From: an uncultured bacterium
Lineage (GTDB): Bacteria; Verrucomicrobiota; Lentisphaeria; Victivallales; UBA1829
Reading direction: 5' to 3'
NCBI GenBank assembly: GCA_900548385.1
Contig: URKJ01000015.1
Location: 1-64,000 of the forward strand
DNA: 64,000 bases
Shown here: one piece after another, positions 17,847 to 27,475 of the stretch
Layout: every line of letters starts with the position of its first letter
Numbering within the stretch: position 1 is the stretch's first letter
The notes under the pieces: model-generated
Database searches by the model: none
The model's input: the letters and a program-made list of their open reading frames with translations, nothing else
What the model was told of the DNA's origin: nothing
Position numbers and translations under genes: made by a program

Positions 17847-19205
17847 TTATCTTACCGGAATGACCGCGAGTTCATACGCGCGGGGTTTCGCCGTTTTGTA
17901 GAGTTCGGCGGTCAGTTCGGGAAGCTGTTTGCGGAACTTGGCTTCATCCGGTTTGTCCTTTTTGTATTTATTGACAACGTAAGTGTAATATTTGACGTGC
18001 GGGCTTTTTGCCTGTTTGGCAAGCCATTTTTCCGCGGCAGCGACAGCACTTTCCAGATTAGCCGGATCGCCTTTTTCGCGTGCGGCGATGATGTCGGTCT
18101 GCTTGATTCCGCGCAGAGCCTGAATAACCTGATGACGCTTGCCGTTTACTTTAGCGGCTTCATCGGCGATTTTCCGGGACGGGGTGGCGAGCAGAGCCAG
18201 ATTGATCCCTTTGGCAAGCTGCGCGGCGGAGAAGGTGCCGATGACCTTGCCGTCGGCTTTGAGCTGATAACGTCCGTCGGCAAGTCCGGAAACGGTCAGC
18301 ATTTCCCGGTTCAGCGTGTCGGTGACGGGATAGAGACCCGCGTCAACGGTCTTGTAATATCCGGTGGCGGGGTAGGGCAGACAGGCGGGTGTGTAGGTGA
18401 ACCGGATGCCTCCGTTCTCTTTCCGGAAATCGGTGACGGTCGCATTTTTCATTTCGGCGGATGCTTTGTCCGCGTGGATGACTGTTTCCGCAACGAGCGG
18501 AGTTTCACCGAGAGCTTTCAGCACGAGCGCCGCCATGATGAAGTGCCCGGGCTGACCGGGATGGACGCGGTCGTTGCCGCAGAGATTTTTCTCCGGGAAT
18601 TTTTTGAGAAGAGCGGTCATGGGGGTATGGAAGTCGACGACGGCAAGTTTTTTCTCCGCCGCCAGTTTTTTGGCGATCGCGGCGCAGGTGGCGAGTCCGG
18701 GCTCGTTGCATGCAGCCAGATTTTTGGTTTTGGAACCGCCGTACTGGTCGTAGGGGGAGGGAAGGATCAGAACGACCTGTTTGCCCGCCGCCAGCAGTTT
18801 GTCAACGAGTTCCGTCATATTTTTCCGGTAGGCGGCGAGGGCGCGCTCCCGGTTTTTAAGAGTCTTTTCATCGGGCGTATTCGAGGCATAATTGTGTCGT
18901 CCGACGTCGTTCATGCCGAACATGATGAAAACGCGGTCGGGGTTCTGCGGAAAGACGTCGTGATCGAGACGCCGGATTCCGCCGGGCGCGCTCTGCCCGG
19001 AGATGCCCGCATTGATGATCTCCACAGGACGGTCCGGGTGGCGCAGCGCCTGGAACAGCTGGAGGAAGGACACATAGTGTCCGCCGTGGGTGATGCTGTC
19101 GCCGAGGAACATGACGCGTTCCCCTTTGGCGAGCGGGGCGGGCGCCTGCTGTGCGGCAAGCGAAAGGCCGAATGCAAGCGCGGCTGTCAGAAGCAGTTTT
19201 TTCAT
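17847..19205 (-). CDS. Secreted SGNH/GDSL hydrolase
   Basis: 452 residues. A signal peptide (MKKLLLTAALAFGLSLAAQQ) leads into an SGNH hydrolase domain: VMFLGDSITHGGHYVSFLQ carries the nucleophilic Ser, NAGISGQSAPGG is the glycine block, FIMFGMNDVG is the Asn block, and DRVHPGQPGH has the catalytic Asp and His. The C-terminal 200 residues form a separate region with no recognised motif. A polysaccharide or sugar-acetyl esterase is likely. GGGAGAG precedes the ATG at 19205; the longer frame to 19547 would overlap the AraC gene and lacks such a site. Confidence 0.85.
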   Translation of the reverse strand: MKKLLLTAALAFGLSLAAQQAPAPLAKGERVMFLGDSITHGGHYVSFLQLFQALRHPDRPVEIINAGISGQSAPGGIRRLDHDVFPQNPDRVFIMFGMNDVGRHNYASNTPDEKTLKNRERALAAYRKNMTELVDKLLAAGKQVVLILPSPYDQYGGSKTKNLAACNEPGLATCAAIAKKLAAEKKLAVVDFHTPMTALLKKFPEKNLCGNDRVHPGQPGHFIMAALVLKALGETPLVAETVIHADKASAEMKNATVTDFRKENGGIRFTYTPACLPYPATGYYKTVDAGLYPVTDTLNREMLTVSGLADGRYQLKADGKVIGTFSAAQLAKGINLALLATPSRKIADEAAKVNGKRHQVIQALRGIKQTDIIAAREKGDPANLESAVAAAEKWLAKQAKSPHVKYYTYVVNKYKKDKPDEAKFRKQLPELTAELYKTAKPRAYELAVIPVR

Positions 19206-19273
19206 GGATTGTCTCTCCCTAAAATTTGTTTGAAAACTCGGATCGGGAAAGATAGCATGTATGTCCCGGAAAA

Positions 19274-20149
19274 TCAAGTCTGTTTCCGGAACAGTTTCCG
19301 GTATTGTGCGGGAGAATAGCCGGAAAGTTTGCGGAAGCGGCGGAAGAAGTAATAGGGATCGGCGCATTTCATCAGGACGGCGATTTCCAGCAGCGGGCGG
19401 TTGGTTGCGCAGAGCAGATCCGTTGCCTGACGGAGCCAGAGCTGATCCAGATAATGCTTCGGCGACATTCCCTGCTGCGAGAGGAACAGCTTCCGCAGGG
19501 AGTTTGTGCTGATGTTCAGATAATCCGCCATTTCTTCCACGCTCCACGCACGGGACGGGGATTCGTTCAGCCGGGCGAGGAGGGTGGTCAGACGCGGTTT
19601 CTGCTCCGATTGCTCCGTCCGGCGTTCCCGGTCGAGCTGCAGCAGGAGCTGGACGAGCATTGCGGCGGCTTCGATCAGGGAGGACAGAGTGCCTTCCTGA
19701 ATCGCGCGGAGGACCGGAAGAAGCCGCCGTTCGCCGCCCATGCAGAAAATGCCGGGGCGGATCATGCCGTTCCGGTAGAGGAGATCCGCAAGCGGACCGG
19801 TGAAACAGATGGAGTCTTCCACAAAAGTTCTGGTGCGCCCGCCGTACTGCTGATCGAGTCCCGGCGGGACGATGAGACCGCTTCCGGATTCAAAATATGA
19901 GGTCTCTCCGGTCGATCCGTTGTAAAAAAACGCATCGCCTTCGAGCAGCTGGAGCAGACAGTAATAGGGGAAGCGGCGGAGGGACGCGGCGATGTCGTCG
20001 TAATGTTTCAGAACGGACGGTATGTTGTCGTAGTAGACGTGAAACAGGATCCCCGTTTTGAGAAGCGCCTCCCGGAACACCGCGGGAACGGGGGCGTAAC
20101 TGGTGCAGGAAAGTTTCTTTTTTCCATTGGAAGATGTTGAAAAATCCAT
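19274..20149 (-). CDS. AraC-family transcriptional regulator
   Basis: 291 residues. The N-terminal half has a cupin-like sensor (PYYCLLQLLEGDAFFYNGSTG, GSGLIVPPGLDQQYG). The C-terminal 100 residues are the two-helix-turn-helix AraC domain (SVEEMADYLNISTNSLRKLF, then YYFFRRFRKLSGYSPAQYRK). It is divergent from the GH20 gene and 68 bases upstream of the SGNH hydrolase on its own strand, so it probably regulates one or both in response to a sugar. AAAGGAATT precedes the start. Confidence 0.92.
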   Translation of the reverse strand: MDFSTSSNGKKKLSCTSYAPVPAVFREALLKTGILFHVYYDNIPSVLKHYDDIAASLRRFPYYCLLQLLEGDAFFYNGSTGETSYFESGSGLIVPPGLDQQYGGRTRTFVEDSICFTGPLADLLYRNGMIRPGIFCMGGERRLLPVLRAIQEGTLSSLIEAAAMLVQLLLQLDRERRTEQSEQKPRLTTLLARLNESPSRAWSVEEMADYLNISTNSLRKLFLSQQGMSPKHYLDQLWLRQATDLLCATNRPLLEIAVLMKCADPYYFFRRFRKLSGYSPAQYRKLFRKQT

Positions 20150-20213
20150 TTTTAATTCCTTTCACTGCTGTATTTTACACCATGAACCCCTAAAAATCAA
20201 CAGGAGAACGGGT

Positions 20214-22043
20214 ATGGCGCAGTTTTTTTGGAAATCGGAATCATGCAGCGATGAGTTGAACTCAGCATTGCGGATCGTCAGCGGTTTTTACGGAGACCGG
20301 ATCGCGGAAAACAGCGGCGGGCAGGAACTGGAGTTCCGGAAAGCGGAATCCAATGTTGTGAAAATTACCAGAAACGGCAGTGTCTGCCGGATTGAAGCGG
20401 GCAGCCTGAGCGGATGGCTGCGCGGTGTTTCCCATGCATTCGCCGGAGTGGACGCCGATGAATCGGCGCCGTTTGAAACGCTCGGCATCATGCTCGACTG
20501 TTCCCGCAACAAGGTGTTTTCGCTCTCTTATCTGAAAGAGATGCTGGTGAGGCTCTCCCTGATGGGGTACAACATGGCGATGCTCTACACGGAGGATACC
20601 TACGCGCTCCCCGGCGAACCGTTTTTCGGTTATATGCGCGGAGCGTTCACCGTGGAAGAGCTGAAAGAGGCCGACGCGTTCGCCGGGCAACTCGGCATCG
20701 AACTGATCGGCTGCATTCAGACGCTCGGACACCTTGAGCAGATTCTCGCTTACGGGGAGTATGGAAAAGTCCGTGACACCGCTTCCGTGCTGATGGTGGA
20801 CGAGCCGGAAACCTACAAGCTGATTGAAAAAATGATTCTGTTCTGGAAAGAGGCGCTTTCAAGCCGCCGTCTGCACATCGGCATGGATGAAACGCACGAC
20901 CTCGGACGCGGCAGATTCCTTGATCATAACGGTTATGAATCGGCGTTTGAGCTGTTCAACCGTCACCTCGGACGGGTCAACCGGCTCTGTCAGGAAAACG
21001 GATTCCGACCGGTCATCTGGTCCGATATGTACTTCCGCCTCGGCAACAAGACGCAGACTTATTACGATCTCCATACGAATATTCCGCAGGAGGTGCGCGC
21101 CAGGATTCCGCGCAACGTTCAGCTCTGTTATTGGGATTATTACAACACGGATACGGATTTCTACGAAAAGTTCATCGGGCTCCATCGCGATCTCGGATTC
21201 GAGCCGGTCATGGGGTCCGGCGTGTGGACCTGGAGCCGGTTCTGGTACGACCATGTACAGACCGCCCGCACGGTGGTTCCGTGCATTCAGGCGTGCCGCC
21301 GAACCGGACTCAAAGAGCTGTTCTTCACCATGTGGGGCGACAACGGCGGGTATTGCGCTTACGATTCCTCGTTTGCCGGACTCGAATTCGCGTCCGGGCT
21401 CGCGTTCGGGCATGATGCGGAGGATACCGCGTTTTTCACCGCCCGGTTCCGGGCTGTCTGCGGAGAGGATTTCGGGCTCTTCACCGAACTAGGAAAAATC
21501 GCGGTTCCCGGAATCCGCGGCGTACCGGAAATCCGCACGGAGTATCTGCTCTGGGATGATCCGCTGCTTGGGATCAATCATCTTTCCTACCGGACGTCCG
21601 GACAGCTCGACGCATACCGGAAGAGTCTTGCCGGGCTGTTGGAGAAGCTGGGAACGGCGGAGCTTTCGCCGGCTCTCCGCGTGGTTCGTTCGCTGATCCG
21701 TTTTCTGGTTCCGCGCATGGAATTCCAGGTTGCTCTGCTGGACGCGTACCGGGAATCCGATGCCGCCGCTCTCCGGATGCTTGCCGATGTGGAGATTCCG
21801 AAACTGACCGCTCTGCTGGACGAATTTTGCGAAGAGTTCCGCGCGGACTGGCTCCGCTGTGCCAAGCCGTTCGGCCTGGAGGTGATTCAGGAGCGCAACG
21901 CCGGTGTGCGGGCGCGTCTGCTGGAACTCCGCCGCCGTCTGCAGGAGCCCGCGCCGATACCGGAACTGGATGCCCAGCTCCGGGCGCTTGACGCCGGATG
22001 CCGCACGCCGATCCGCTGTTACAGCGGAAGTATTCACCGCTGA
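20214..22043 (+). CDS. Family GH20 beta-N-acetylhexosaminidase
   Basis: 609 residues, no signal peptide. It releases terminal N-acetylglucosamine or N-acetylgalactosamine from glycans. RLHIGMDETHDLGRG contains the catalytic Asp-Glu pair at about 225-226, with the Glu acting as acid/base and the Asp assisting the substrate acetamido group. The upstream GIMLDCSRNKVFSLSYLKEM and the YTEDTYALPGEPFFGYMRG strands are typical of this GH20 subgroup. WTWSRFWYDH and MWGDNGGY form the later active-site loops. AGGAGAA lies 7 bases before the ATG at 20214. It is divergent from the AraC regulator and ends in its own terminator. Confidence 0.88.
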   Translation: MAQFFWKSESCSDELNSALRIVSGFYGDRIAENSGGQELEFRKAESNVVKITRNGSVCRIEAGSLSGWLRGVSHAFAGVDADESAPFETLGIMLDCSRNKVFSLSYLKEMLVRLSLMGYNMAMLYTEDTYALPGEPFFGYMRGAFTVEELKEADAFAGQLGIELIGCIQTLGHLEQILAYGEYGKVRDTASVLMVDEPETYKLIEKMILFWKEALSSRRLHIGMDETHDLGRGRFLDHNGYESAFELFNRHLGRVNRLCQENGFRPVIWSDMYFRLGNKTQTYYDLHTNIPQEVRARIPRNVQLCYWDYYNTDTDFYEKFIGLHRDLGFEPVMGSGVWTWSRFWYDHVQTARTVVPCIQACRRTGLKELFFTMWGDNGGYCAYDSSFAGLEFASGLAFGHDAEDTAFFTARFRAVCGEDFGLFTELGKIAVPGIRGVPEIRTEYLLWDDPLLGINHLSYRTSGQLDAYRKSLAGLLEKLGTAELSPALRVVRSLIRFLVPRMEFQVALLDAYRESDAAALRMLADVEIPKLTALLDEFCEEFRADWLRCAKPFGLEVIQERNAGVRARLLELRRRLQEPAPIPELDAQLRALDAGCRTPIRCYSGSIHR

Positions 22044-22071
22044 CCCGCAACAGCAGCAGAGTATTTTCCGG

Positions 22072-22106
22072 AACGGGATGCGTGAAAACGTGTCCCGTTT
22101 TGCTTT
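22072..22106 (+). terminator. Terminator of the GH20 gene
   Basis: AACGGGA (22072-22078) pairs with TCCCGTT (22093-22099), followed by TTGCTTTTT. The tail runs into the sequence shared with the pseudo-lacI copy at 27.6 kb. Confidence 0.6.
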
Positions 22107-22133
22107 TTAAAAAGAATTTTCCACTTTTTTTTG

Positions 22134-22194
22134 TTTCCCCCTCTTGCTTTTTTTTGATTATGTAGTATAATTTATTTTGTTGAATCGGTTCAAC
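22134..22194 (+). promoter_or_regulatory. lacI promoter with shared -35 motif and autoregulatory operator
   Basis: TTGCTT at 22144-22149 and a perfect TATAAT at 22166-22171, 16 bases apart. TTTCCCCCTCTTG at 22134-22146 overlaps the -35 box and recurs exactly at the other two lacI promoters of this window. GTTGAATCGGTTCAAC at 22179-22194 is an inverted repeat (GTTGAA/TTCAAC) containing the AANCGNTT core of LacI-family operators. It lies just after the -10 box, where a bound repressor would block its own transcription. Confidence 0.7.
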
Positions 22195-22211
22195 GGAAAG
22201 CGCGGGAGAAG

Positions 22212-23228
22212 ATGGTGAAGGCGACATTGAATGATATTGCCCGGAAAGTGGGAGTCTCGAAGTCTCTGGTTTCCATGTATCTGAACAATCATAAGCTCGC
22301 CGGGCGGATCGCGAACGATACGAAAAACAGGATCGACAGCGCTGTCAGGGAATTGAAGTACCAGCCGTCATTTGCCGCGCGGGCTCTTTGCAATGGGAAA
22401 ACGAAGACGATCGGCATGATCTGCGGCGGAATCAAGAATCCCTATTTCGCCTATCTGGTCGAGGATGCGATGGAGGAGGCGGCGAAATCCGGTTATCAAC
22501 TGCTGCTCAGTCTCACCCGCTGGATCCCCGAAGAGGAAGAGAAGGCTTTGGAGAATCTGCTGAACCGTCAGATCGATGGACTGATCTGCTGCATTGAAGC
22601 CGATGAGGGGACAAGGGCTTACGAGCTGCTGCGGAACGCGCCGATTCCGGTGTTGTTCCTGAATTATCCGGATCCGAATTTTTTCTCGGTCTGTGCGGAT
22701 TTGAAACCGGCGATGCTGGAGGCACTCCGACTGCTTGCCGGACACGGCTGCCGCACGGTTTACGGGTGTTTTTATAAAAAATCTCTGTGGCCGTCCGCTT
22801 TTTCTTCCGCTTGTGCAGAACTTGGATTGAAAATGGAATTTCTGCGGGAAAGCTGGGATGACAGAACGGTTGCGGAGTTCGTCCGCAAGGTGATGGCGGA
22901 GAGCGATCACGGGTATGTGTTCAACGGATACCGGATGCGTTCCCGGATGCTGCGGGAGTTCCGCCGTTATCCGGATTACTGTCCGGAAGTTGTGGCGGGC
23001 GTGGATGATTACACGATCATGGAGGATTCGGATTATGTGGTCGGCGGTATTTATACCGACACTCCGGCAGAGATCCGGCTGGCGGTGAATCTTCTGCTTG
23101 CCGCGGTCCGGGAGCCGCAGGAACAGCGGATTTTGGATCTGAAAAGTGTTTTCCTGACAAAAGAGGAGGTGAGGGCGCGTCAGCGTCTGCTCGCCGATTC
23201 AATACGGGTTCCGTTTCCAAATTTTTAA
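22212..23228 (+). CDS. LacI-family transcriptional regulator of cassette 1
   Basis: 338 residues. The helix-turn-helix and hinge, ATLNDIARKVGVSKSLVSMYL and ELKYQPSFAARAL, start the protein; the periplasmic-binding-protein-like sensor follows from TIGMICGGIKNPYF. It probably binds the GTTGAATCGGTTCAAC site in its own promoter and similar sites nearby, with a sugar as effector. GGAG lies 3 bases before the ATG and 6 before an in-frame GTG at 22215, so the latter is an alternative start. It is followed 25 bases later by a pilin-like gene and a secreted glycosidase, which it most likely controls. Its last 61 residues are duplicated in the remnant at 27.7 kb. Confidence 0.92.
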   Translation: MVKATLNDIARKVGVSKSLVSMYLNNHKLAGRIANDTKNRIDSAVRELKYQPSFAARALCNGKTKTIGMICGGIKNPYFAYLVEDAMEEAAKSGYQLLLSLTRWIPEEEEKALENLLNRQIDGLICCIEADEGTRAYELLRNAPIPVLFLNYPDPNFFSVCADLKPAMLEALRLLAGHGCRTVYGCFYKKSLWPSAFSSACAELGLKMEFLRESWDDRTVAEFVRKVMAESDHGYVFNGYRMRSRMLREFRRYPDYCPEVVAGVDDYTIMEDSDYVVGGIYTDTPAEIRLAVNLLLAAVREPQEQRILDLKSVFLTKEEVRARQRLLADSIRVPFPNF

Positions 23229-23253
23229 AATTTAATACAAAAAGGAGTTAAAA

Positions 23254-24045
23254 ATGAAACAGGTAATGGGTAAAATGGGGAATTATAGGGAAAGAATGAG
23301 TGTAAATGGGTTCACTCTCATAGAGCTTCTTGTGGTAATTGCGATCATTGCCATCTTGGCGGGCATGCTTCTGCCTGCTTTGAACAAGGCGCGGCAGAGT
23401 GCACAGCAGATGCAGTGTATCAATGCGTTGAAGCAGATGAACACCGCCGGAGCGTCCTATGCGTCGCAGAACAACGATTGCTGGGTTCCGTTTCAGATGC
23501 CTGCCGGTTCGGAAGCGGGAGAGAATAACCGTCGCTGGGCGAACAACAAGGAGTTCATTTCCCTTCTTGGCGTTAAGACTGCCGACATTAATGACATCTG
23601 GGCTGCCGGATACTGGAATACGTCATTTCTCTGCCCCGTGAACACATACAGCCCGACCTGGGGGAAAGGATTCCGTTCTACATGGTATATTTACGGTGCC
23701 GGCAACAAGGGCGGCGATACGGTGATGGCAGGAAATACCGCTTGTAATGTTTTCAATCTGCCGCGCATCAAGAGCCCGTCAACGAAGATCTCGTTTACGG
23801 AAGTCGTGACCGGTGCGGAATTCCATATGTATCAGGCAAGTTGGAATAATTGGCTGAAATGGGGCGATAAAGCTCCGGATGACAGCACCCGCTATCTTTC
23901 GTTCCGTCACGGCGGCGGATTTACGAGTAACGTTGCATATTTTGACGGACATGTGGCAAACAATCACTATTCCAAATTAGCATACGATTCGAGCAACACG
24001 AAGCTGCTTCTCCAGTATTTCCCGTACGGTACGATTCTTTGGTAA
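23254..24045 (+). CDS. Pilin-like secreted protein of cassette 1
   Basis: 263 residues. After a 15-residue leader the prepilin signature GFTLIELLVVIAIIAILAG and MLLPALNKARQSAQQMQC appear. The rest is a Trp- and Asn-rich globular domain (CWVPFQMP, SWNNWLKWGDKAP) ending in RHGGGFTSNVAYFDGHV, an H-x11-DG variant of the H-X9-DG motif. AAAAAGGAG lies 6 bases upstream of the ATG. It sits between the LacI regulator and the 1088-residue glycosidase with gaps of 25 and 21 bases, so the three form an operon. A role in substrate capture or as a secretion pseudopilin is inferred only. Confidence 0.87.
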   Translation: MKQVMGKMGNYRERMSVNGFTLIELLVVIAIIAILAGMLLPALNKARQSAQQMQCINALKQMNTAGASYASQNNDCWVPFQMPAGSEAGENNRRWANNKEFISLLGVKTADINDIWAAGYWNTSFLCPVNTYSPTWGKGFRSTWYIYGAGNKGGDTVMAGNTACNVFNLPRIKSPSTKISFTEVVTGAEFHMYQASWNNWLKWGDKAPDDSTRYLSFRHGGGFTSNVAYFDGHVANNHYSKLAYDSSNTKLLLQYFPYGTILW

Positions 24046-24066
24046 TGGAAAAAAGGTAACAGAACG

Positions 24067-27000
24067 ATGAAATCATTGGCTTTTGCACTGGCATCCACTT
24101 TTGCCGTGTGCTCTGCCGCGGCGGCTCCTGCGTTCTTTCAGGAGCCGTTTTCCACGGAAGAGTCCGCGAAAAAATACAGCGCGTGGCAGATTGAACCCGT
24201 TGTCGTGACCGGCAGGGACGGGACGAAGTGTCTGAAACTGTCGATCCCGAAGCGGACGAACTCTGCGACAATGACGATTCCGTTCCGTCCGGAGGATCTT
24301 GCGGGCTGCCGGATTGAGGTTTCCGGCATGTTCCGCGGCGAGAAGATCGCGCCTGCAAAAGAACCGTACAACGGGGCGAAGTTCATGCTTCCTGTGACGT
24401 ATCCGGGGGGAACCGCTTATCTTGGCACGAACATCAAGACCGGAACATTCCCCTGGGAACGCTATTCGTTCCGCGGAACGGTTCCCGCCGATGTGACGAA
24501 ACTTTATATCATGCTCGGCTTTCAGGATTCGTTCGGGACCCTGTATGTCAGGGACCTGACGGTCCGTTCTCTGGGGCGTCCGCTGGACCTGACGAAGATT
24601 GTGAATATGGGATTGACGGACAAGACTGCCGCCGACGGCAAAGGCGGCTGGTCCGATCAGGGCGCCGACAATGATGCTGCCCGTTTCAAGCCCCGGAAAG
24701 ACAATCTGTACGGCGGAATTCCGTTTCAGGTGATTGAGCCGGGAAAAAACGGTGGAAAAGCGGTGCTGACCATGAAGTCCGCCAACTTCCCCGCCGGTCC
24801 GGAGTCCGCTGCGGTTTCGCTGAAGCAGCCTGCGAAAGCCTCCTGGCTGTACCTTCTGCACACGATGTGCTACAATGCGGCGGGACGTGCGGGCTCCGTG
24901 GAAGTCGTCGGGAAAAACGGCGGCAGACAGGTGATTCCCGTGACCGTCGGGACGGATATTGCCGACTGGTGGAATCCGAAACGGCTGAAGAATGCCTATC
25001 CCGCCTCGCTCTGGCACAACCCGAAAGTCGGAACGGTCGGCATTTACGTTTCGCGATTCAAACTGGATCCCGGTATCGGTCCGGTGAAATCGGTGACGTT
25101 CCGCAGTGAGAACCGTGCGCCGGTCTGGATCGTTCTCGGCGCGACGCTTGCCGGGCAGGAATACAAGTTCCCCGATGCCGTCCGTGTGGTGACGAAAGAG
25201 AACGCGAAATGGCGTCCGCTTCCGTCCGCGAAACCGGGCGTGATCGCCGGAAGCGCGCTTGACCGCTCCGCGCTGACGGAAAATACGGCGGTGACGGACC
25301 GCATCATTGTCAACTCCAAAGGACAGCTTGCCCGGGAGAGCAGACCCGATGTCCCGATGCGTTTTCTGACGGTTGCAGATTCATACGAGACGTTCGATAT
25401 GTTCAAATCGAAAGAGGCGATCGAAGAGTACGCCCGCCAGCTCCGGCTTCAGGGGTACAATATGGCGCGTCTGCACTATCTGGATTCCATACTGATGTCC
25501 AAGGCAACCAAGCCGCTGGAATTCAATGCGAGCGTGCTTGACCGCTTCGATTACTATGTGTACTGCATGAAGAAAAACGGTGTTTATCTGAACCTTGACG
25601 CGATGTGCAGTCTTTACGGCTATGAACTCGGCAACACCTGGTATCCGGACAACTCCGGACGCAATTTCGGATACGACATCTACTTCCGGGAGAACGTCCG
25701 GGAGAACTGGCGGAAAGGCGTCGGCAAGCTGCTGACCCACGTCAACCCGTATACAAAAACGCGTCTGGTCGACGATCCCGTCCTTGCGATCGTGAACGGC
25801 AAGAACGAGCAGGAATTTGCGCTGATGGCGTGGAAATACCCGAAAAAACCGCATTACATGCTTCCGACCTGGCGCGCATATCTGAAACAGCGTTACCGTA
25901 CAATCGACGCTTACAATGCCGCATGGAAACAGAACGTGAAAGACTGGAACGGAATTCCCATCTTCACGCAGAACGATTCGACGGCGCGCAATGTACGCGG
26001 CGAGGACGTCGCCCGCTACAAAACGGGATTGGAATCGAAGATGTACGAATGGTACGTTTCCGAGCTCCGGAAGATCGGCTACAACGGCATCGTGACCAAT
26101 TACGACATGGGGCAGAACCTGCGCTACATCGCGCTGCGCCGTCCGTTCCATGCGATCGGGATGCACTCCTACCACGCCCATCCGTCTTATGACGGCTCGG
26201 AACAGACGATCGACCAGTCCAGCGCGATCGCCGGCGCCAATGCGATGTTCCGCGGGATCAACAGTACCCGCATGACCGGCAAACCGCTGCTGATTACCGA
26301 ATACGGCGTTGTGTTCTGGAACAAATACCGCTATGAAGAGGCATTTACCGCCGGAGCGTATGCGGCGTTTCAGGATCACTCCGCGCTGACGGTTCATTCG
26401 CAGACGGTTTCGATCGTCCCTCCGTCGGCGATCCGTCCGTTCGGCTGCAAGAGCGACCCGGTGATTCATGCGTCGGAATTTCTGACCGCGTATCTGTTCC
26501 GCCGCGGAGACGTTGCTCCGGCGCAGGTGAACATCCGTCTGGATCTGGATACGGAAGCGATGTACCGCAACCGCACTTTCCTCGACGGCATTCATCACGG
26601 ACAGTCCCGTCTGTGTCTGCTTACGGGCGTTTCGACCGCGGTTGATCCAGATTTCCCGGTCCGCAAAAACGAAGTTGCGCTTTCAACCGCGGGCGGTTCG
26701 ACGGTGATCACGCGTCCGGGGTATACGATGGTTGTTGACAAACCCGGAGCGCCGTTCGATATTGACTCCATCATGGGCGAGTTCAAGAAACAGGGGCTTT
26801 TCCCTGCGGACAACCGCACCAGCGCCGCGGACGGGATTTTTGAAAACTCGAACAATGAGCTTTACATGGATACGCGGAAACACTTCATGTCGGTCAATAC
26901 GCCGAGACTGCAGGGGATCTGCGCCGAGGCGGGAGCTGCTCCGGCGGTTCTGAAAGACCTGACGGTTTCCGGACTGACGACCCGCGGAAACGTGGCGGCG

Positions 27001-27333
27001 GTCAGCGTGGACGGCAAACCGCTTGCCGGTTCCGAACGCATCGTGCTGGTCTATGCGACCAACGCGCTGAATACCGGCATGGTGTTCACCGCGGAGGATA
27101 TGCGCACCGTTACGAACCTCGGCAAAACGCCGATCCTTGTGGAGACCGGAAGTTTCGGGTTCCGTCTCAGGAACGGCAATGCCGGGGATTTGAAACTCTA
27201 TGCGCTCAACACCGACGGCTCCCGCCGGTTCGAGATTCCGCTGGAGAAAGAGAACGGCGCCGTGCGCGCCGTGATCGACACAGGGACTCTCAAGGGCGGA
27301 CCGAGTGTTTATTTTGAGTTGGCGGTGAAGTAA
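24067..27333 (+). CDS. Large secreted clan GH-A glycoside hydrolase
   Basis: 1088 residues. The signal peptide is MKSLAFALASTFAVCSAAAA. Residues 25-170 and 190-360 look like carbohydrate-binding-type beta sandwiches. A (beta/alpha)8 barrel follows from about residue 430 (PMRFLTVADSYETFDMFKSK). LAIVNGKNEQEFAL carries the likely acid/base Glu and KPLLITEYGVVFWNK the nucleophile Glu, as in clan GH-A (GH5/GH39/GH42-like). The C-terminal 250 residues are again beta-rich. The protein is secreted or periplasmic. The substrate is unknown; a plant or host polysaccharide is likely. It ends cassette 1 and is followed by a strong terminator. Confidence 0.8.
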   Translation: MKSLAFALASTFAVCSAAAAPAFFQEPFSTEESAKKYSAWQIEPVVVTGRDGTKCLKLSIPKRTNSATMTIPFRPEDLAGCRIEVSGMFRGEKIAPAKEPYNGAKFMLPVTYPGGTAYLGTNIKTGTFPWERYSFRGTVPADVTKLYIMLGFQDSFGTLYVRDLTVRSLGRPLDLTKIVNMGLTDKTAADGKGGWSDQGADNDAARFKPRKDNLYGGIPFQVIEPGKNGGKAVLTMKSANFPAGPESAAVSLKQPAKASWLYLLHTMCYNAAGRAGSVEVVGKNGGRQVIPVTVGTDIADWWNPKRLKNAYPASLWHNPKVGTVGIYVSRFKLDPGIGPVKSVTFRSENRAPVWIVLGATLAGQEYKFPDAVRVVTKENAKWRPLPSAKPGVIAGSALDRSALTENTAVTDRIIVNSKGQLARESRPDVPMRFLTVADSYETFDMFKSKEAIEEYARQLRLQGYNMARLHYLDSILMSKATKPLEFNASVLDRFDYYVYCMKKNGVYLNLDAMCSLYGYELGNTWYPDNSGRNFGYDIYFRENVRENWRKGVGKLLTHVNPYTKTRLVDDPVLAIVNGKNEQEFALMAWKYPKKPHYMLPTWRAYLKQRYRTIDAYNAAWKQNVKDWNGIPIFTQNDSTARNVRGEDVARYKTGLESKMYEWYVSELRKIGYNGIVTNYDMGQNLRYIALRRPFHAIGMHSYHAHPSYDGSEQTIDQSSAIAGANAMFRGINSTRMTGKPLLITEYGVVFWNKYRYEEAFTAGAYAAFQDHSALTVHSQTVSIVPPSAIRPFGCKSDPVIHASEFLTAYLFRRGDVAPAQVNIRLDLDTEAMYRNRTFLDGIHHGQSRLCLLTGVSTAVDPDFPVRKNEVALSTAGGSTVITRPGYTMVVDKPGAPFDIDSIMGEFKKQGLFPADNRTSAADGIFENSNNELYMDTRKHFMSVNTPRLQGICAEAGAAPAVLKDLTVSGLTTRGNVAAVSVDGKPLAGSERIVLVYATNALNTGMVFTAEDMRTVTNLGKTPILVETGSFGFRLRNGNAGDLKLYALNTDGSRRFEIPLEKENGAVRAVIDTGTLKGGPSVYFELAVK

Positions 27334-27353
27334 TTCCCGCTGACAGGAGGGCC

Positions 27354-27405
27354 GCAGCCCCCATCGGAAACCGTGTGAACGGTTCCGGCGGGGGCTGCTT
27401 TTTTC
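27354..27405 (+). terminator. Terminator of cassette 1
   Basis: GCAGCCCCC (27354-27362) pairs with GGGGGCTGC (27390-27398), with an inner AACCGT/ACGGTT stem, and is followed by a run of seven T. It starts 20 bases after the glycosidase stop. Confidence 0.9.
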
Positions 27406-27475
27406 GGCATCTGTCAAGGAGGGAGTTTTCCGGACAGAGTGTTCCCGTTGAAGGTCGTGAGCGGGCGGGAAGAGT

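Noticed and set aside
17238..19319. A 693-residue plus-strand open frame opposite the acetyltransferase and SGNH genes
   Set aside because: It is antisense to two genes with clear catalytic motifs and has none of its own; long antisense frames are expected in this GC-rich coding sequence.
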